NCBI GenBank assembly: GCA_030141605.1
Contig: JAQGDQ010000038.1
Coordinates: 248,001-312,000 of the forward strand
DNA: 64,000 bases
Reading direction: 5' to 3'
Source of the DNA: Tubiluchus corallicola
Lineage: Eukaryota > Priapulida > Priapulimorpha > Priapulimorphida > Tubiluchidae
The translations under genes and the position numbers were made by a program. Under the pieces are notes generated by a model. That model ran no database searches, was not told the origin of the DNA, and was given only the letters and a program-made list of their open reading frames with translations. Positions 1 to 12,500 of the stretch are shown here, in pieces (the first letter of the stretch is position 1; every line of letters begins with the position of its first letter).

Positions 1-157
1 TTGCAATTTATGATCTTATTGAGGTTCCTCAAGACTGAATTGATTTCAAGTGCTATTAGAAGATTCTAATCACTAATAATTTATTACTAGGTATTACGTT
101 GTATAGTAAACAGTGTGCAGTAGCAGTACCGTATAAAAAAAAGCCTATGTTACTAAC

Positions 158-3100
158 CGTTCACGTCTAGATAATTCCACTTTTGTATCTGCATCAATAT
201 CAGTCGCCTTCCTCGTCTTTGCTTTAGCTCTATTTGGATTTTCTATTTCAATTAAATGACTCACACCTTTTTTGTCCTAGAGAAAAGCAAAAGTGCCAGT
301 TAAACGGGATGTTCTATTTGGAGTCACCTAACTTATTCAAAAAAGATGCTTAAAGCCAAGCAACACAATAGATTTAATGACATATACAATAGAATCAAAG
401 CCCATCAAAAATAATAAGTAACTGCCCTGCGAACAATTTTGCTCATAAATATCAATAATGCACAAACATCCTACATTCACTGAGTTTGTATATTATCCTT
501 GCCCTTTAACAGTCCTGTTAGGTATTATGATCAATGCAAAGCCAGCAGCAGCTTTTACTGACACAAAGTGCCAGGCAGAGTACAATAGCATGACATCAAA
601 ACAATGCAAGTGTCACTGTAACTTCTAAGCGAGAATCGCCCAAAACTAGAAGTTCCATTTGGTGGAGGTGACCCTAAAAGACAACCACATCGCCACAGGG
701 GCGTCGTGCACCAAAAAAAATTGGGGGGGGGCTGACTGTATATAATGGCGGAACTTAACTGTTTAAAAAACGTCGATGATCTCATAGAACAGAGCTGTTC
801 GGAGAGAATCAACACCGGTTTGTTGCGTTATCTCTGTATGCCAGTACTCATCAATTCTTTTCGAGACTTTGCGACGACGTGGCTCACTGTACTGCACCCC
901 AATGCTCTCAGATATTTCTTGTGCAATCTTCCAGTACTTTTCGAAGTCATTCACCGTTCGCTTTGCTGCAGTCTCTTTAATTAAGGCTTGGATGAGAACC
1001 ATGATGAAATGTGCTCAAAATCACGCCTTTTTATGCAGCAGACTCGTGGGAAAGAGTCGCTAAGGAGTAGCTAAGAGTCGGTAATGTCCAATCAGGAGGT
1101 GGCTCATCAATTTGCATATCCCAAACCGACTCTCTGGTACTAGGCTAGCTCGACAAACTGACTCTCTGGTACTAGGCTCAACATGACTTCAATGTTTGTA
1201 TTGCTTTTGCTCTATTATTTCACTGCTGAACGAAGCTCGAGTGCTAACTGAGCCGTTTTGTTAACTAACAGTCTTTTGTGCAAAGACGCTAATGCTACTC
1301 AAAGAGCTGCTTTGTTAACTGTTCCTGCCTGCCTCCTGAATAGATTACATGCAAACAAATTAACTACATCCTGACTTTCAGGTAAACACATCTGGTCAGG
1401 CACGTATTAACAGTCAGAATAATTTAACTCGGCGACAAACTTTAATGATAAAAAATATTATTGGGTTACTGTACCGAAACGCTCATACTGTTTGCATTTA
1501 TGGAGCGCTGGCCCGCTATTGTGTGTCAAAAAGTCGGAAATAAATTTGCTTACCGTTTGCCGTCGAGTTCTCATGTTTCTCTCTTTGACATTTTCTAAAA
1601 AAATTGGGGGGGGGGCCCAGGCCCCTATGGCACGACGCCACTGCATTGCCATGTAGCCCCATTTATCCTCTTTCCAAAGACATAAATCTCCTTCCAAGAC
1701 CACCCACCAAAGTTAGAACTTTTTTCTACACAGTTTTCCGAGAAAATTTTGAAAAAAAAAACGGGTAGCTGGGTCAAGGAAAATGTCCACTGCGGTTGTT
1801 TGTTTTGTTTTCTAATCCATGTAAGTAGACACAATGATACAAAATGAGATATATGAGACAAAATGATTACACATCTAAGTGCATATTTTTTACACAGATC
1901 AGCATACGGCAGTGTGAGAACGCATTACTTAATGCCAAGTCCTACTACTACTGTTAAAAGTGATGGTGGGATTGGAAGAAGCTTTATTACGAAAGATAAT
2001 CTCCTATGATGAAAACTGAGCTATGTCAGAAGTTTCTTAGTTATGCTGGCATTATTTATAGGCTTTTATACCCATGATGAACCCAGTAATGGCAAAAGGG
2101 AAGCCACACAAAAACATTTGCTAAAAAGGCTCAGTGCTGCTTAATTTTCACAGACAAGGACACAACTTGAACATTTTTACACAAATTTTACCTCTTCTTC
2201 TGAATCTGAAGAGCTATCAGACTCTTCATTATCTGCCTTTTCATCTCCTTCAGGTGGCTCATCATCCCCATGCTTAACCTGCGGGATAAAAAGCAGATAC
2301 CAAATGTAATATTAAGTGAAAAATTGCATATACACAATGCAAGAATGTTCTATTAGCAATATACACAAATGCTGCTATAAGATTTGACAGCTCAATACAA
2401 CAACCTTAATATAACGATAACATAATTTGTTATAAGGCAGATTATGTAGCTTAAAAACTGCTCTTAATAAAGTTACTTTTTATATAGTTTGAAATTCTGC
2501 AAGCCAGTGGAAGTACTCGCTGAAAAGCTAAAGCCTAGCTCCTCTAAGATGAAACACTGAACCGATCTACGTGCTTATACCTTAGTAAAAATTGTCACCT
2601 AGCAAGGTAAACACTATAGGGGGGCACTTCTACAGTACAGTGCAAGAAATTGCCTAGAAGTAGTTTTATTGATGGTCACCCATCCATTTTACTGACAGGA
2701 TTCAGCTTCTGTCCCTACGCTCACAACATACTCTCTGCGTAGTCTTTGAAAACATTGTAAACAGTAAAACAGTCTTCATTTTGTTACTATTTTATTCTTA
2801 CAATACTGTGTGTGAACATAAGAGACAGTACGACCTAGTTATTACTAATCTAGGTCAGACACTTGGAAACATCAAAACAGCATCGTGCTGAACTAACTAA
2901 TCGCCTAGCTAAGAGTAATCAACATACAACTAACCTATCAAATTTTGTGCTGAAACGTAGCTATTATTACATATTATACTATAAGCTTGTATAGTATCTA
3001 TACGCCCATACATATATAAAAATATACATCTAACGTCTTATACTATACTAAAAAACTATACTATACTATCATTTATCTGTTCAACAGAAAACTAACCAAA

Positions 3101-4677
3101 CTTATATTCATTCTATGTCTTAAAAGCCAAAAGTGCTCACTTCCATAAGCACCACAAAAATTTTATGATAGCAGACAAAAGGAGATCTACATTATTATAA
3201 GTTTTCGTTCTGGATAATTGCAATACTAGTAAAATTATAATCAGAAGATGACAATCCCATATAAATAATGTTAAGGAACTACCTAGTGAACATAATAGTC
3301 ATCATACCCTGTACTCTTGTTTAGCTCGTTCTTCTGCCATTTGTCGCTCCATCTCTTCTGGTGAAGTAAAGTGCTTCTTGCCACCCTTTTTACTCTTTTT
3401 ACCTCCTCGTCCACCTCCACCTACAATACAAGACAAAATATTAAAATATTGGAATTATATATTCAATGTCAATCATTTGTTAACTAGGCTATTACAAAAA
3501 AAACTGTAGCATACATACAATAGACTTGTTGTTGTCTGTAAAATGCATCTAGTGATGTGCAGTCAGGTAGAGCTACTAGGTATACTTTAAAAGCACAGAA
3601 TTTCTTTTGATTTAGTAGGCAAAATGCATAAAAATTTCTTATCATACACAATTTAAAGGAGCAATACACCTTAAAATCATGTTGCGGTATATTAATAGTT
3701 ATTGTCTTTAGTATTTGATGGCACTATTTGCACAGAAAAATTAATTCCTCAAAAGTTGTTGTGCAGATAAGCGGCAACACCACAGGTACCAAACGACGAA
3801 AGCAGCAGTCTAACAGAACTTCTTCCACGAATATCAGAGAATTCTAATTTACACAACAGCCTTTTAAAGGGGACAAAAGCAAATGCTTTACAAAAACTAT
3901 GTCACTATGTCATAGATAAACTATGTCACTACCCTTAAAATGGTCTTTATCAAAAGTTTTAGTTCATTCATTAATAGAAGAAAGCAAATTAGCAACTACT
4001 GAACGAAACATGCTGAAACTTGGACAATGTTTGGCTAAAGTAAAAGAAACCAGAATCTAACAGACCTTTAAAGAAAAGATACACTCATATCTCGGTTTGC
4101 CAGACAAAAGCGGGGAAACGTTGGTCCCTATCTTCCGATTTTCAGTATTTATGGATACTACGCTAATACAGTAGGCACTGTGTATTGGACTCACGGTAAT
4201 GCAGAATCAATCACCTAATTGTCTCAAAAACGTCTAGTATGGTCCGCTCCTATGCAGAAGTATATAAAACCTGTTGGCAATTGACCCAAAAAACTCTGCA
4301 TAATTGATTCTATAGTTTTACAGAGAGATATACAAGTGGTTACACTGATGTAACGATGTAAACAAGTGACGGCCTGCGTGTCCATAATATGCGGGACTTT
4401 TTAACAGTCCAGATATTGTCCAATTCTGCCAATCCGTAAAAGCATGATCCAGCAAACCGAGAATGCGAGATATGAGTGCACAAGTAATTTAGTACATTGT
4501 ACAACTCTTTTTAACACCCATCCAGCTCCCTTGCTCGGCAGACGTCAGTATCAATTTTTTATGTGCGTTTTTCCAACTTGAGTCACGGAATCGATTCACT
4601 TTACTAATTACTAATACTAGTATTAGTAACTAATAGATACCTACATACACAATTTAAGCCTTACCACTTCGCGGCAT
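158..4677 (-). CDS. PDAP1: PDAP1-like phosphoprotein (28 kDa heat- and acid-stable), 5' part, four exons
   Basis: Four spliced exons read on the minus strand: 4677-4665 (start ATG at 4677-4675), 3420-3308, 2278-2192 and 276-158. All have AG acceptors and GT donors, and the phases join without a stop, giving 110 codons. The protein starts MPRSG, then has a Gly/Lys-rich stretch followed by KKHFTSPEEMERQM, the PDAP1 N-terminal signature. Exon 3 is an acidic Ser/Glu/Asp stretch (DSEEE). Exon 4 has the conserved LIEIENPNRAKAK and ELSRRER blocks. The family protein is about 180 residues, so the C-terminal third lies beyond position 1; nothing coding is visible at 1-157. The family is a small, highly charged, disordered phosphoprotein first found as a PDGF-A-associated protein and linked to RNA and translation. 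The first coding exon is only 13 nt long. Confidence 0.9.
745..1002 (-). pseudogene. hAT-like transposase N-terminal fragment (ZMYM1-like)
   Basis: A minus-strand reading frame starts with ATG at 1002 and runs to about 745 before stops appear. It contains NDFEKYWKIAQEISESIGV and EPRRRKVSKR, followed by a segment about sequences of the type DSLRTALFYEIIDVF. The pattern 'IGV..x..PRxxxxxxxR' followed by a hydrophobic 'DSL' helix is typical of domesticated or decayed hAT transposases annotated as ZMYM1-like or '52 kDa repressor'-like proteins. The frame is short, lies inside a PDAP1 intron and does not continue, so it is best read as a dead transposon piece. The family call is from memory of the motif, so moderate confidence only. 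Confidence 0.45.
1001..1280. repeat. Dispersed repeat R1, copy a
   Basis: The segment aligns by eye with 8923-9185 in the same orientation. Shared blocks include GATGAAAT, AAGAGTCG/AAGAGTCA, TAAGAGTCGGTAA, TCCAATCAGG, CATCAATTTG, ACTTCAATGTTTG and CACTGCTGAAC. It lies directly upstream (on the minus strand) of the hAT-like reading frame, so it may be the 5' terminal region of that transposon. Copy a also has an internal duplication of CTGACTCTCTGGTACTAGGC (around 1127-1175). Confidence 0.6.
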
Positions 4678-5610
4678 CCTGAATAGCAGTATCACTCAAT
4701 AAGCTCCAAATTATTACACACTTAAAGCTAGTCTGAGCAATCGAATTCAATCTGCTGATTCGGTTATCGTGTTAAAATTATCAAAAATTATAATATTGTA
4801 CTGAATTTGTCACTAATCAACACTATGCAAGCACGGAAATATTATATTTGATGCAAGCAAGGCTATGGCAATATAGCGGCAAAAGGAGGAGACTTGGGTT
4901 AACTAGTTAAAGCAGTTCTTCTTCTTTTTCTTCATACTTTTATGGGTGTGCCGATGTTCAATAGCAATTACTCATCAGATAACACTTATCTCATCCCTTT
5001 GGCGTTTAGTTTTAAAAATTTCGAAATGAAAACGGTTTTTGTGAAACGCCAAAAAGTACTGACTGCTACCTCTATATCAATTAAATGTAAGTGAGCATTT
5101 AGTGTACCTAATTTTTGTGTTATCAAGATGATAACTTTTTAACTAGCAAGTTATTGGCATTATTGTCATCTGAAATCTATCTTGATACTAGTTTTTGTGT
5201 CATAGTAATTTAGTATAGACTTATGTATTTATTGTGTAATCATACTAGAATATTTTGTTATATCTTGTCAAATTTGTATTTTAATGTAATCATAAATGTG
5301 TATTGCCGCAGCACTAGAAGGGTATCTGTGCAATTAAACTGAATAGAATTTACAATAATAGAAAAGTACACTTTGATAGTACTTCACACTGCTATAACTT
5401 TGCAACTGGCCATTGCCACAAAAGGTCAAGACCAGTTTTAAGGGCTGTTGACAGGGCCGATTGACAGATTTCTTCGAATTGGGCACTGCGAAAAGAGAGC
5501 GGCCCTCCACACACACGGTCGAGCCGATGACTCTATGGATGAATTAATGAGAGTCCAGGGTGCACGAAGTTTCTTGATACTGTGCACACAGTGTAGTACT
5601 CAGTCTAACA
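4678..5610. other. Intergenic region upstream of PDAP1; likely promoter side
   Basis: This stretch begins directly upstream of the PDAP1 start codon, so the PDAP1 promoter and 5' UTR should lie in its left part. I see no clear TATA or Inr arrangement that I would defend. There are no credible exons. Confidence 0.4.
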
Positions 5611-5613
5611 GCA

Positions 5614-5657
<44 letters not shown>

Positions 5658-5682
5658 CGCGCGTGCGTGCGTGCGTGCGTAC
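5611..5682. repeat. (GT)n(GC)n(GTGC)n microsatellite, Z-DNA-prone
   Basis: The tract is an unbroken purine/pyrimidine alternation of 72 bp: a short GCATACAT lead, about 14 GT units, about 7 GC units, then GTGC units, ending CGTAC. Such mixed CA/GT and GC alternation is the classic sequence type for left-handed Z-DNA. Confidence 0.85.
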
Positions 5683-6394
5683 TTTTTTTACTGATCTTTT
5701 GTAATTTCAGTTTATCATCTGCTTTAGAAGGTACATGCACAAACAGTATGTCAGTAATTATCTTGAATTGTAATAAAACATTAAATATTTCATTCAGGTT
5801 TTCAGTTTCTAGTACATATTATTGTAGCTGATGAAGGAGCCTGAAGCCCTTAACTCTTTTTGGCTGCGAGTGGCATACTACATGAAACTAGTAGAAGCTC
5901 GTAACTGAAAGTAGTGCAGGTGCTGCCTCAGAAAATTATCTTCAGAAACGTTACATCACCTCCAAACAGCAAATACGGAAAGCAAAACAGTGCATTTTTA
6001 CTGCACAGCCGCAAAGCCAAGTTTTCTGTAGGCACTATTTAGAAATAAAGCCACGAATATACTTCTCATTGTTGCTTATTCTTTGATGAAATATTTGAAT
6101 ATTTCCAGGAAGCATAAAACATTAATCTTCAGCTTTTGTAAAGTAGAGGGCCCCACTAACAATTTTTTAATTGGGCCCCGCACTTCTTGGCACCGGTCCT
6201 GCTAAATGGATTATAACAAACTAATGTACTATAGTCTATAGGTACATAATTCCATCAACTAAAACAAATTAGGCAAGTAAATAATTAATGTACAAATTTT
6301 AATAAACTATGGAACATTCATTCAAACAAAGTTGGTATCAGCAAGTGATAACTGAAGATTGCAGGTAAGTACATGACATGAAAACTGAAATACA
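5683..6394. other. Intergenic, no gene seen
   Basis: AT-rich sequence with no convincing exon. A GGGCCCC-containing stretch around 6147-6180 (an inverted pair around an A/T run) resembles the A/T-run plus G-run blocks in the PDAP1 intron and may be another repeat fragment. Confidence 0.3.
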
Positions 6395-6850
6395 AAAAGT
6401 GATAGATATGACAATTTTAAAATCACAATGGAAAAGAGAAATTAAGCTAAAAACAAAAATGTGCCTGGAGAAATTAAGAATTAAAAAAGTTGATTGCTCA
6501 ATGTACTAAACTGAGGTTTTTAAAACACGCTAATATGTAAAGAATGTGTTAAAAGATGCAGCCTAAAAGAAACAAGTGACATTGACTATGAGAGTATAAG
6601 GCTGAACATGACAAAAATTAAGGGCAATTATACATGAGCCATTACAAAGACGTTTTATTGTAGCCTTTTTGTGGTTCCGCAGATGATTCAACTGAGCACT
6701 TTTTCGACTGCAAAGGAAATCAAATGTTAATTAAAGAAACAAATGTGAATACAAAAAGTGAAAGTGGGAAGCATTGAAAAAAGTTTGTGATTTCGTTGGA
6801 GACTGTATGAGTTTGAGAAAAATGTTAGATAAAAAACCTAAACAAAGTGG
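6395..6850 (+). pseudogene. Decayed 3' end of a LINE related to the 33.8-38.3 kb element
   Basis: Translating in shifting frames recovers the same order of motifs as the C-terminus of the long LINE: QWKREIK near 6423, TKLRFLKHA near 6510, IRLNMTKIKGNY near 6596, then a cysteine/histidine segment ending DDSTEHFFDC near 6678-6710. The long LINE has EWKKEIK, TKLRFLRH, IRLNMIKVKGNY and DDTTEHMLRC in that order. Several frameshifts and stops separate them, so this is an old dead copy of the same or a sister family. Confidence 0.7.
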
Positions 6851-8152
6851 TGTTTAAAGAAATCCTGCCACCATGTCCTTACCTGAGGGCTCATTAAGGA
6901 TGAAGTGGGTTCAGCATGTGTTCATTTGATGCAACATAGACAATAATAATCATATCATGATAATAGTATGGCACGCTAAATTTGCATGACTGTGGTAGTC
7001 AAGTAATTTTAATCGCCATAAATATCAATGATTTCTATTAGTACATTCGATCTGCTCAACTGATCAGCATAGTTAGCAAAGTTATACTGTAGTGCCATAA
7101 TGATTATAATTAATTAAAATTTGTGGGTTTTTTGTTTTATTTCTGTTTGACCTATGTTTTTGACCCCTTTGATCACGTTATAATTTACAACATCACAAAT
7201 TTGCTTGCATTTCAGTAAATTTTGTTACTTATCACAGCACTAGCTGTTGTATCATCATGCAATACATGCTTTTTATTCTAGGATGCTACTATAAATTTCA
7301 CGACACTCTTATGTCACTGTTCCATAATATGCTTTTTGTGTATTGATCAAATTTGTGAATTACATATCTAGCTCCTCTCAACCTTTAGAGCATATAAACA
7401 TGCGTCTTATTTGTATTAAATTTACTTGTCATTAAATTCATTTTTAGATATTATGCTTTTTAATTATTTTTATTGGCACTAACTAATTATGGAATTATGA
7501 TTGCATGCTAGCTAATTTTATATTTTTGACCTCTTATGTATTTTAGAGCAGTTCTAATTTAATTTTATTCAAAGCATAACTAGTACACAGAACCTCTTGT
7601 GTCAACATTATTGTAAACACCAAAATTTTCGTAATTAGTAATCGGATTAGTTTTTCAATGTACACTAGTAGGTAGCTCTGCCTATACTGGTTAAATTGGT
7701 TAAGCAATTGTTGAAGCCTTCTCATGCTACATCTAATTATGTTCCAGTCAAAACATCTGTTCTCACAAGTTTGAATAAAGTTGTTTCTTTTAAAATACAT
7801 TACAATAGAATTCCTGTATAAATTAAGTAACTATTGTTGATATTATGTTATCGTACGTATTGATTGATTCTGTTTCGTCTGGTACTATAACCCAAATAAA
7901 AGTATTGAAGACAAGCTTTCATATTTTTGCACCATTAATTTTGGCATAAAAAGGGTTAATTCTGTATTATGGCAACAAACTTTCATATTAATTCCATACT
8001 GTCTATTGCTTTCACGATAAAAGCAACAAAACTAATTACGGCCTATCTCCGCGACCAAACGCTAGACTCGCCAAACACAGCCCACAATGTGGCTTGCAAA
8101 TAAACTTCGGTAAACTGTTTTTCAGTTTACAAAGAATTACGTTATTGTGGAA
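6851..8152. other. Intergenic, no gene seen
   Basis: AT-rich sequence with no splice-bounded open segments that I can support. The minus-strand open frame at 7543-7800 has no recognisable motif. Confidence 0.35.
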
Positions 8153-8155
8153 GTT

Positions 8156-9474
8156 GGGAGCCGAGTAATCCACTAGCCCAAGTAGGACCATTGGCGTACA
8201 TGACCTAGCCCAAGTAGGACACTAGAGACAGGTCGCGAATTGAGTCGTTAAGTGTACTGGCACCGTCCGTTGTCCTTGTCTATGTAATAATAATAATAAT
8301 TAAAAACGTTACTACACGTTGAATAATTTATTATACATCTGATAAAATAAAAGAATTTTATTCTAAGCTGATAGAACGGACAATATTAAATTTGGTTTCG
8401 ATATTAATGTTGTTGAAGAGAAAAAAACCCACTTTTTTGCGAGTTCAACATTTGTTTAAGGTATATCATTTTTGATTTTGCCTCGCTTCACAAACAGGTG
8501 ATCCGTTTCACTACCTCTAGGGCAAATAATTGTTTTCTTCTAAGTAAATGTTCTAGCGATCGACGTGTCCTACATGGGCTAGCGAGCTACAGTGCCCTAC
8601 ATATTACAATACTACTGATACTATTAAAACTAATTGTCTTTGCTTTTCCTAAATGTTAAAATTACTTTTTGGTGTTGTGAAGGCTTAGCAGCATCTGTCT
8701 CATTTTTAAATTTGCAATTACTACGTTTAATGTTATGATGATATTAATGGAGCTAATCATAATGATGAAATTATTGTAAAAAATGCATTTGTAAATTGCC
8801 AAGGAATATCCATTTCTAAAATAAATTTTGCTTTATGTTTTATTATGTCATAATAATACTAATAAACAATGGTAATATAAACTGGAAACAAATTGAGCAG
8901 GGGTTCCCCTAGCAAGAGAAAAATGATGAAATTTGCCCAAAATTGGGCCCTTTTATCCAGAAAAAGCATGACAAAGAGTCATTATAGAGTCGGTAACATC
9001 CAATCAGGTGGTGAGCCATCAATTTGGTATCATGATTAGCACTCATAACAACAGGCTGCATAACACAACTTCAATGTTTGATATTTTCCTGCAGTATTGT
9101 TTCATTTCACCACTAATATAACCATACTGCTGAACAACGCTAGACTGCTAAATGAGCTGCTTTGTTACCAAACAAACTCTCGTTCAGTAAACGAGCTACA
9201 AAAGTCACCGCAAAAAAATCTATGTACTGCATGCTGAGTTAAACACCTTGTCAAGCAAGTTTCCATGACGCCAAACTGACGACAACTCAACCAACAAGCA
9301 CAATTTTTAATAAAATGAAGAAACTGTTACAGAATTTTTAAAAATTTGACAAAATTACCGATTCTCGACAAAAATCGCCAGTGTCCTACTTGGGCTGCCC
9401 ATGTACGACACTACTTTTAGCACATGGGTTTTACCGGAAGTGTTCTACTTGGGCTAGTGGGTTACTCGGCGCCT
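8156..9474. mobile_element. MITE, copy 1 (interrupted)
   Basis: Two blocks (8156-8670 and about 9289-9474) align almost base for base with the two halves of 27896-28618. The left end begins GGGAGCCGAGTAATCC and the right end is its imperfect inverse complement (GAGTAACCCACTAGCCCAAG on the other strand). No coding capacity is seen, so it is a non-autonomous DNA transposon. The middle (about 8671-9289) is foreign sequence that carries repeat R1b. Target-site duplications could not be settled. The element ends about 110 bp upstream of the ADAP start codon. Confidence 0.85.
8671..9289. repeat. Insertion inside MITE copy 1, containing dispersed repeat R1 copy b (8923-9185)
   Basis: Copy 2 of the MITE runs straight through the point where copy 1 is broken, which defines about 620 bp of inserted DNA. 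The part 8923-9185 matches 1001-1280 (R1a). The rest (8671-8922, 9186-9289) has no other relative in the window. The insertion is therefore younger than MITE copy 1. Confidence 0.65.
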
Positions 9475-9585
9475 TGCAGTAGCTACAGTTTTTAATTATA
9501 ATGTTGTCGTTTTGGTTCGCGATTTGCGGAAATGGGATGTAATGAGAAGTCGTTGGTAATATTTAGTTTCCTTTAGGATTTCGCC
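9475..9585 (+). promoter_or_regulatory. ADAP 5' flank between MITE and start codon
   Basis: Only about 111 bp separate the end of MITE copy 1 from the ADAP ATG. The sequence just before the ATG reads TTTCCTTTAG then GATTTCGCC, so a splice acceptor for a 5' UTR intron is possible. If there is no such intron, transcription must start within this flank or inside the MITE. The start context GCCATGG is strong. Confidence 0.4.
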
Positions 9586-12500
9586 ATGGGTAGTGAAAAA
9601 AACAGAGCCAAAATTGTAGAGTTGCTGAACAAACCAGGGAATAATGAATGTGCAGACTGTGGTGAACAGGGTAAGGAATTTAAAGTTATAAGAAGTTTAC
9701 TTTCTTGTATGCTTGGAACAGGCTATGTAGGATGCTTTTCTATTTTATCTTTCAAAGGAGAAGAAGCCTTATGGGCTTTTTAAGTTAAAGGCGGATATAA
9801 GCCCTTTTCAAATACCATTTCGAAGTGTTTGAGAAGTGTACTATATATACCAGAAGTGTACTACTAGTACTATAACTAAATAAGCAAGCTCTCGGTTAAA
9901 TTTGATGCAGTATATTGAACTAGTCAGTGTGTAGTCCAGTTAATAATAATCATAATTATACTAATTAATATGAAGTTTTGCAGTACCTATTACTGCTAGC
10001 AAGTATCATTGGGCAGCCAAAATTCACTCAGTTTGATTAATAATGTAATTGCAGTAGTCGATCTGTATCTCATAATAGCCAATATAACTAAGTAGCAGTA
10101 CATCAGTTTTATATATATATAATTGATGTGCTGCTCTACTACATATATATGTATGTATGTATGTATGTATGATAGCAATCTGTAGTTCTACCTGTATATA
10201 ATTTTCTTTTTGTACTTGCCAATGTGTGTAATGTTAATTGCATATTTGCACAAAAAATTAAATTGAATTGAATTATAGTCATATTATGAGCCTTGTTCTT
10301 TTCATTTAATTTATTTTGACGAGCACTATGCAGTTATGTCTGATAATTACAAAATAAAGTAAACTTGTTTCTATATTTTACTATAATAGCGTTTTTGCTC
10401 TTTTCAGCGATGTAATTCTGATCAGACATTCACAGGTTAAGACATGAAGCTTATATTTGGCATGTTACTGTCGAAAAAAAGTAAACAGTGTTATTTCAGA
10501 TTCCAGAAACCCATTTTCCCTGCTACTGTTATGGGCTGCCATAATATCTCTCATCTGCTGGGTTATTGTAGTAGTTTCCTGAGAGGTATTTTTTAACTTT
10601 CGACGAAGGAAATCTGAGGCCCACTGCCGACATCCGCAATTTTTTTGCACTCTGCTACAAAAACCATCAGCAACAATGCATGGCATTGTGGCCTGCCCAC
10701 AGAAAGTGCAATTTTCTAAATGCACTTTTTAAATGATGAAATTTCTGGCGCACTATTGTCTCATTACTGGTAGAGTAAGTGGTTCTGGTATTCATTTAGA
10801 TAACTTTTAAGCTTGTCAGTGTTCTCTTTTTATAAAAGGAACTTAGGAAACCTTATTAATAACGGGCTGAGTAATTTTACTGAAGAACATCTTTTCAGTA
10901 ATTCTAAAGATTTTTTCACACCTGTGGTTATTGCACGTTTGGTAGAGAATGACCCAGATTTTGCTAAGTACACTTCTTGATGTCTTGAATTTTTGAAGTT
11001 GGTATTCCTACAATATGGTTAATATATATTAGCAAGTCGTATAGCATGTCATTATAACATTAACTATTGACATTTGAATGATTGATTATGGTATTTTTAT
11101 TTACAGCATTACTTGTTTGCACTAAGTTCTCCCAATGGGCTTACGATGTAGGTAGGCCTGGTTTCTAGAAGCATAGATTTAATCTTTGTTATCAGTAAAA
11201 TAAATACAAGTCCATGCTACATTTTTCTAACTAGTAGTATTTAGGCCGGGAACTGTAAGTAACTTTAGGAGAAAATGTGTGACGGAATTTTGATTTGTAC
11301 AGCGGTGTTTCATCGTGCCCGTAACTGGGTTGATATCCATAGTTAGGTCTTATGGCATAGTCGTTACTTGCACTGTAGCTAGGTTTCGAATAATAATCAT
11401 TACTCGGGGTGTCATCATAGCCATAGCTCGACTTCGCTTTTTGACCACGTCTATTGTATAGTGAAACAGAACTACTAATGTGTTTGTGAACTGGTTTTGC
11501 ATTATATCCATAATCATCCTTGTCGTCATATCCATAACTTGGTATGCTGTCATATCCATAGGTAGGCTTGATGTCGTCATAGCTTGGCTTAGCTTCATAT
11601 CCATAACTTGGTTTAATGTCATATCCATAATTCGGTTTAGTGTCGTATCCATAGTTTGGTTTAGTGTCATATCCATAACTCGGTTTAGTGTCATGTCCAT
11701 AACTTGGTTTAGTCTCGTACCCATAACTTGGTTTAGTGTCATATCCATAACTTGGTTTAGTGTCATATCCATGAGCTGGTTTAGCATCGTATCCATAGCT
11801 TGATTTATAGTCATAACTTGGCTTGGTATCATAGCCATAACTTGGTTTCGAATCATATCCATAACTGCCCTTATTGTCGTAACCATAACTTGGCTTCGTA
11901 TCGTATCCATAACTGTTCTTGGTGTCATAACCATAACTTGGTTTTGTATCATGTCCAGAACTGCTTTTGGTGTCATAGCCATATCCATGTCTAGGCTTGG
12001 TGTTATATCCATGTCTAGATTTTGCATTGTAAGTTGACCTGGGTTTTAGGTCAAGACCATAAATAGATTTTGAATTGTATCCAGTGCTAGGTTTTGCTGC
12101 ATATTCGTAGCTTGGCTCGATGCCATATCCATAATTTGGTAGTGCTTCATATCCATAGTTAGGTTTGTCGTAGCTGTAGCCTGCTATTCCATGCCCTCGA
12201 CCATGTTTGGAGTACCCGCGAGAACTCGGTCTTCCTGAATATTGTTTAGGCGGTCTGTACCCATAAGGCAATCTGCTGTCGTAGCTACTGCTTTCATGAC
12301 TGAAATGAATTTTATTGTTATTAATTAGTGCAATTAATCTAGTGGAGTTAAACATTTGAAATTTTATATATTATTTACTACTTTTAGTCTCCTGGTCAAT
12401 TAAATTTTGCTTTGAGCATTTTAAATTGAAATGCAAATCTGAAATTATGTGAAAATACTTAGTCGTTAACTCATTTCCTGCTAGAATTTTCTAGTTAATA

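Larger units (their letters stand above)
277..2191. other. PDAP1 intron 3 with transposon debris
   Basis: This is the intron between PDAP1 exons 3 and 4. Apart from the hAT-like fragment and the dispersed repeat listed separately, it holds two A-rich/G-run blocks of the form A(7-8)TTG(9-11), at about 711-729 and 1597-1617. Both have the word GGCGTCGTG nearby on the minus strand, which suggests two pieces of one repeat family. No PDAP1 exon is visible here. Confidence 0.5.

Noticed and set aside
5448-5831. 127-codon plus-strand frame
   Set aside because: It runs through the GT/GC microsatellite (VCVCVCARARA) and has no motif.
11350-12027. 225-codon minus-strand frame of MDMTLNQV-type repeats and plus-strand frames across the same array
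   Set aside because: They exist only because the 24-bp repeat keeps every frame open. The YGYDTKP frame alone joins to upstream exons with a signal peptide.
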